Shown here one piece after another: positions 62,510 to 64,000 of a stretch of 64,000 nucleotides of DNA. The position numbers and the translations under genes were made by a program. This stretch comes from Impatiens glandulifera (Eukaryota; Streptophyta; Magnoliopsida; Ericales; Balsaminaceae). The number at the start of each line of letters is the position of its first letter. The first letter of the stretch is position 1. The notes under the pieces were generated by a model, which saw only the letters and a list, made by a program, of their open reading frames with translations, made no database searches and was not told where the DNA came from. Location of the stretch: positions 7,122,340 through 7,186,339 of the forward strand of contig NC_061863.1 of the NCBI RefSeq assembly GCF_907164915.1. Reading direction: 5' to 3'.

Positions 62510-62705
62510 TTCTTAATTCTCATTTATCATTTGTCATCTATCATTTTTCATTATTGTCCTTCATTCAGTTTGTTTTTACTTCGATTTCCTTTGAACTCAT
62601 GTAACTCCTTTGGCTTTTTATTTAATTGACACTACGTCGTATTTCACAAAACAAAACTAGGTTTTTGTTTTAAGGGTAATCATAAGAGAGTTTCATTCAC
62701 CGATA

Positions 62706-62987
62706 GTGGAGGGGGTAAACTCTCTCTATAAACCAGGGAATATCTACTCATTTGGGAATTTCTCCAACATCTACAATGCCTACGTCCTATTGGACGACTC
62801 ATCGTCAAAGGGTAAGGTCGATCTTGTGCATTCTAGTTTTTCCTCTCGTAACATCACACGAGTTGGAACAAGTTGTCATTCCACATTGAGAATCTTTGCA
62901 CATAGGTGTAGAAGAATCGATTTCGATCGAGTACTTCTTTGCAAGAAGAGGGTGATGTACCCTTTACATATAAATGCTCTAAAATAG
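62706..62987 (+). other. Open stretch of unknown nature
   Basis: 93 codons (NIYSFGNFSNIYNAYVLLDD..., IFAHRCRRIDFDRVLL) with balanced composition between the LINE remnant and the edge repeat. No motif recognised. Probably part of a degenerate mobile element. Confidence 0.25.
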
Positions 62988-63109
62988 GGATAAAACCTAT
63001 GCGTGTTTTAACGTGTTATATCTTTTAAGATAAGCCTATTAAGTATTGAAAAAGTGATACAAACGTTTCAAATAGTCAAGTTTATGTTTTCAAGTTAAAC
63101 ATTTAATCC

Positions 63110-64000
63110 TCATCAGAGTCGCCAGAAAGTTGTAACCCCTGGAAATCCCGCAGCAACGCGTGTGGTCGACACATGGCATGCAAGCCTATAGTTGCTCGAA
63201 GTTCGATGGTTTCAACCTGGTTTGCATGTCAGGATCTTTTAAAATAAATAAATTAAAAGATTTTGATAGTATCTGACATCTTTTTTAAAATCAATTATGT
63301 AAAAATAAATAAATTTTATTCAAATTTCAATAATCTGTGGATTTACTGTAATCAAATGACGATTTGATTTCTTTTATGAGATACGATGTAAATGATTTAA
63401 ACATAATTAATTTAAGAAAATATTATTTATTTGAAGACAGAGTCTCCAATTGATTTTAGAAGGTGTACGTGTACAACACCAAAGTTTTGTTTTGTTCGAA
63501 GTTTTTGTGATACTCGGGAAAGGGCTTCGCGCTATGTCCTCCATACTCGTTAAACAACGGACTCTACTTTATAAACTTGGCTTTTTGAAAATCGATTGTA
63601 TAACGTTTGAGTTTTAACTGATTATTCTTCCGGTCCTAGTCATGTTTTCAAGTTTTAGCATTATTTGAAATATTGAAACAACAATATTAAAATGCTGGTA
63701 CCTGTTGCGGATGATCACTATGGATGATTATACTTGAATAATATCAGTCAACTTTAAGGGTGTTAGGGTTTAGAAATAAACGTCAAACGAACCTTGATTA
63801 AAATATTTGTTTGGAAAACATCTTGGAAATATATTAAAGTCATTTTCCAACCTCTCGAGATTTTTAGAAAATGGACTGGGTCTCAAAATTTCAAAAATAA
63901 TTTTGGATTTTGAAAAGTGGAACCAAATAGTCCTTAGGACAGGAATCCTAAAGTTTGGGACCGGACACCCTCGATCAAGGTTCGGGAGCTCTTAGTCTGA
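63110..64000. mobile_element. Dispersed repeat, copy 2 (continues past the window)
   Basis: Positions 63250-64000 match 8640-9400 in the same orientation. The extra left part (63110-63240: gagtcgccagaaagttg, cgacacatggcatgcaag) is GC-richer. The element is cut by the window edge. Confidence 0.6.

Overview
This is nuclear DNA from a dicot plant. It is very AT-rich, most genes are split by GT-AG introns, (AT)n tracts and plant transposable elements are abundant, and the four recognisable host genes are plant families. I cannot name the species. I recognised no tRNA, rRNA or CRISPR features.

Layout. Positions 19-7955 (minus) hold a complete 10-exon HOS1 gene, an E3 ubiquitin ligase and nuclear-pore-associated regulator, with two MITE-like insertions in intron 6. 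From about 8.1 to 12.4 kb is a graveyard of repeats: a dispersed repeat that recurs at the right edge of the window, a hairpin of short repeats, a long-TIR CpG-rich element and a copia LTR with its primer-binding site.

Positions 12.7-48.6 kb hold a duplicated pectin-modification block. The first copy has a frameshifted PMEI pseudogene (13.0-13.6 kb, minus) and an apparently intact two-exon pectin methylesterase (18.6-19.7 kb, plus). The second copy has an intact PMEI (26.2-26.8 kb, minus). Next to it sits a 9.8 kb decayed CACTA (En/Spm) transposon (28.0-37.9 kb) with TNP2-like and TNPA/Ptta-like genes. Directly abutting the broken right end of the transposon are 15 tandem copies, plus one partial copy, of a ~422 bp unit made from the 5' end of a PME gene joined to a CACGA-rich repeat (37.9-44.4 kb). 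A dead PME locus follows at 47.5-48.6 kb. Comparing the two blocks shows the empty site of the CACTA insertion.

Positions 50.7-53.1 kb hold an intronless malectin-like receptor kinase (CrRLK1L family). The rest (53.3-64 kb) is AT-rich DNA with tandem repeats, a MITE-like element, a copia 5' LTR plus gag start running into a 109-bp minisatellite, a LINE ORF2 remnant, and a second copy of the repeat first seen at 8.6-9.4 kb.

Functional reading: PME and PMEI act antagonistically on cell-wall pectin, and de-esterified pectin is a ligand for CrRLK1L ectodomains, so three genes here touch the same biology. I infer no operon-like linkage from this. The most unusual object is the exon-derived satellite made from PME exon 1.
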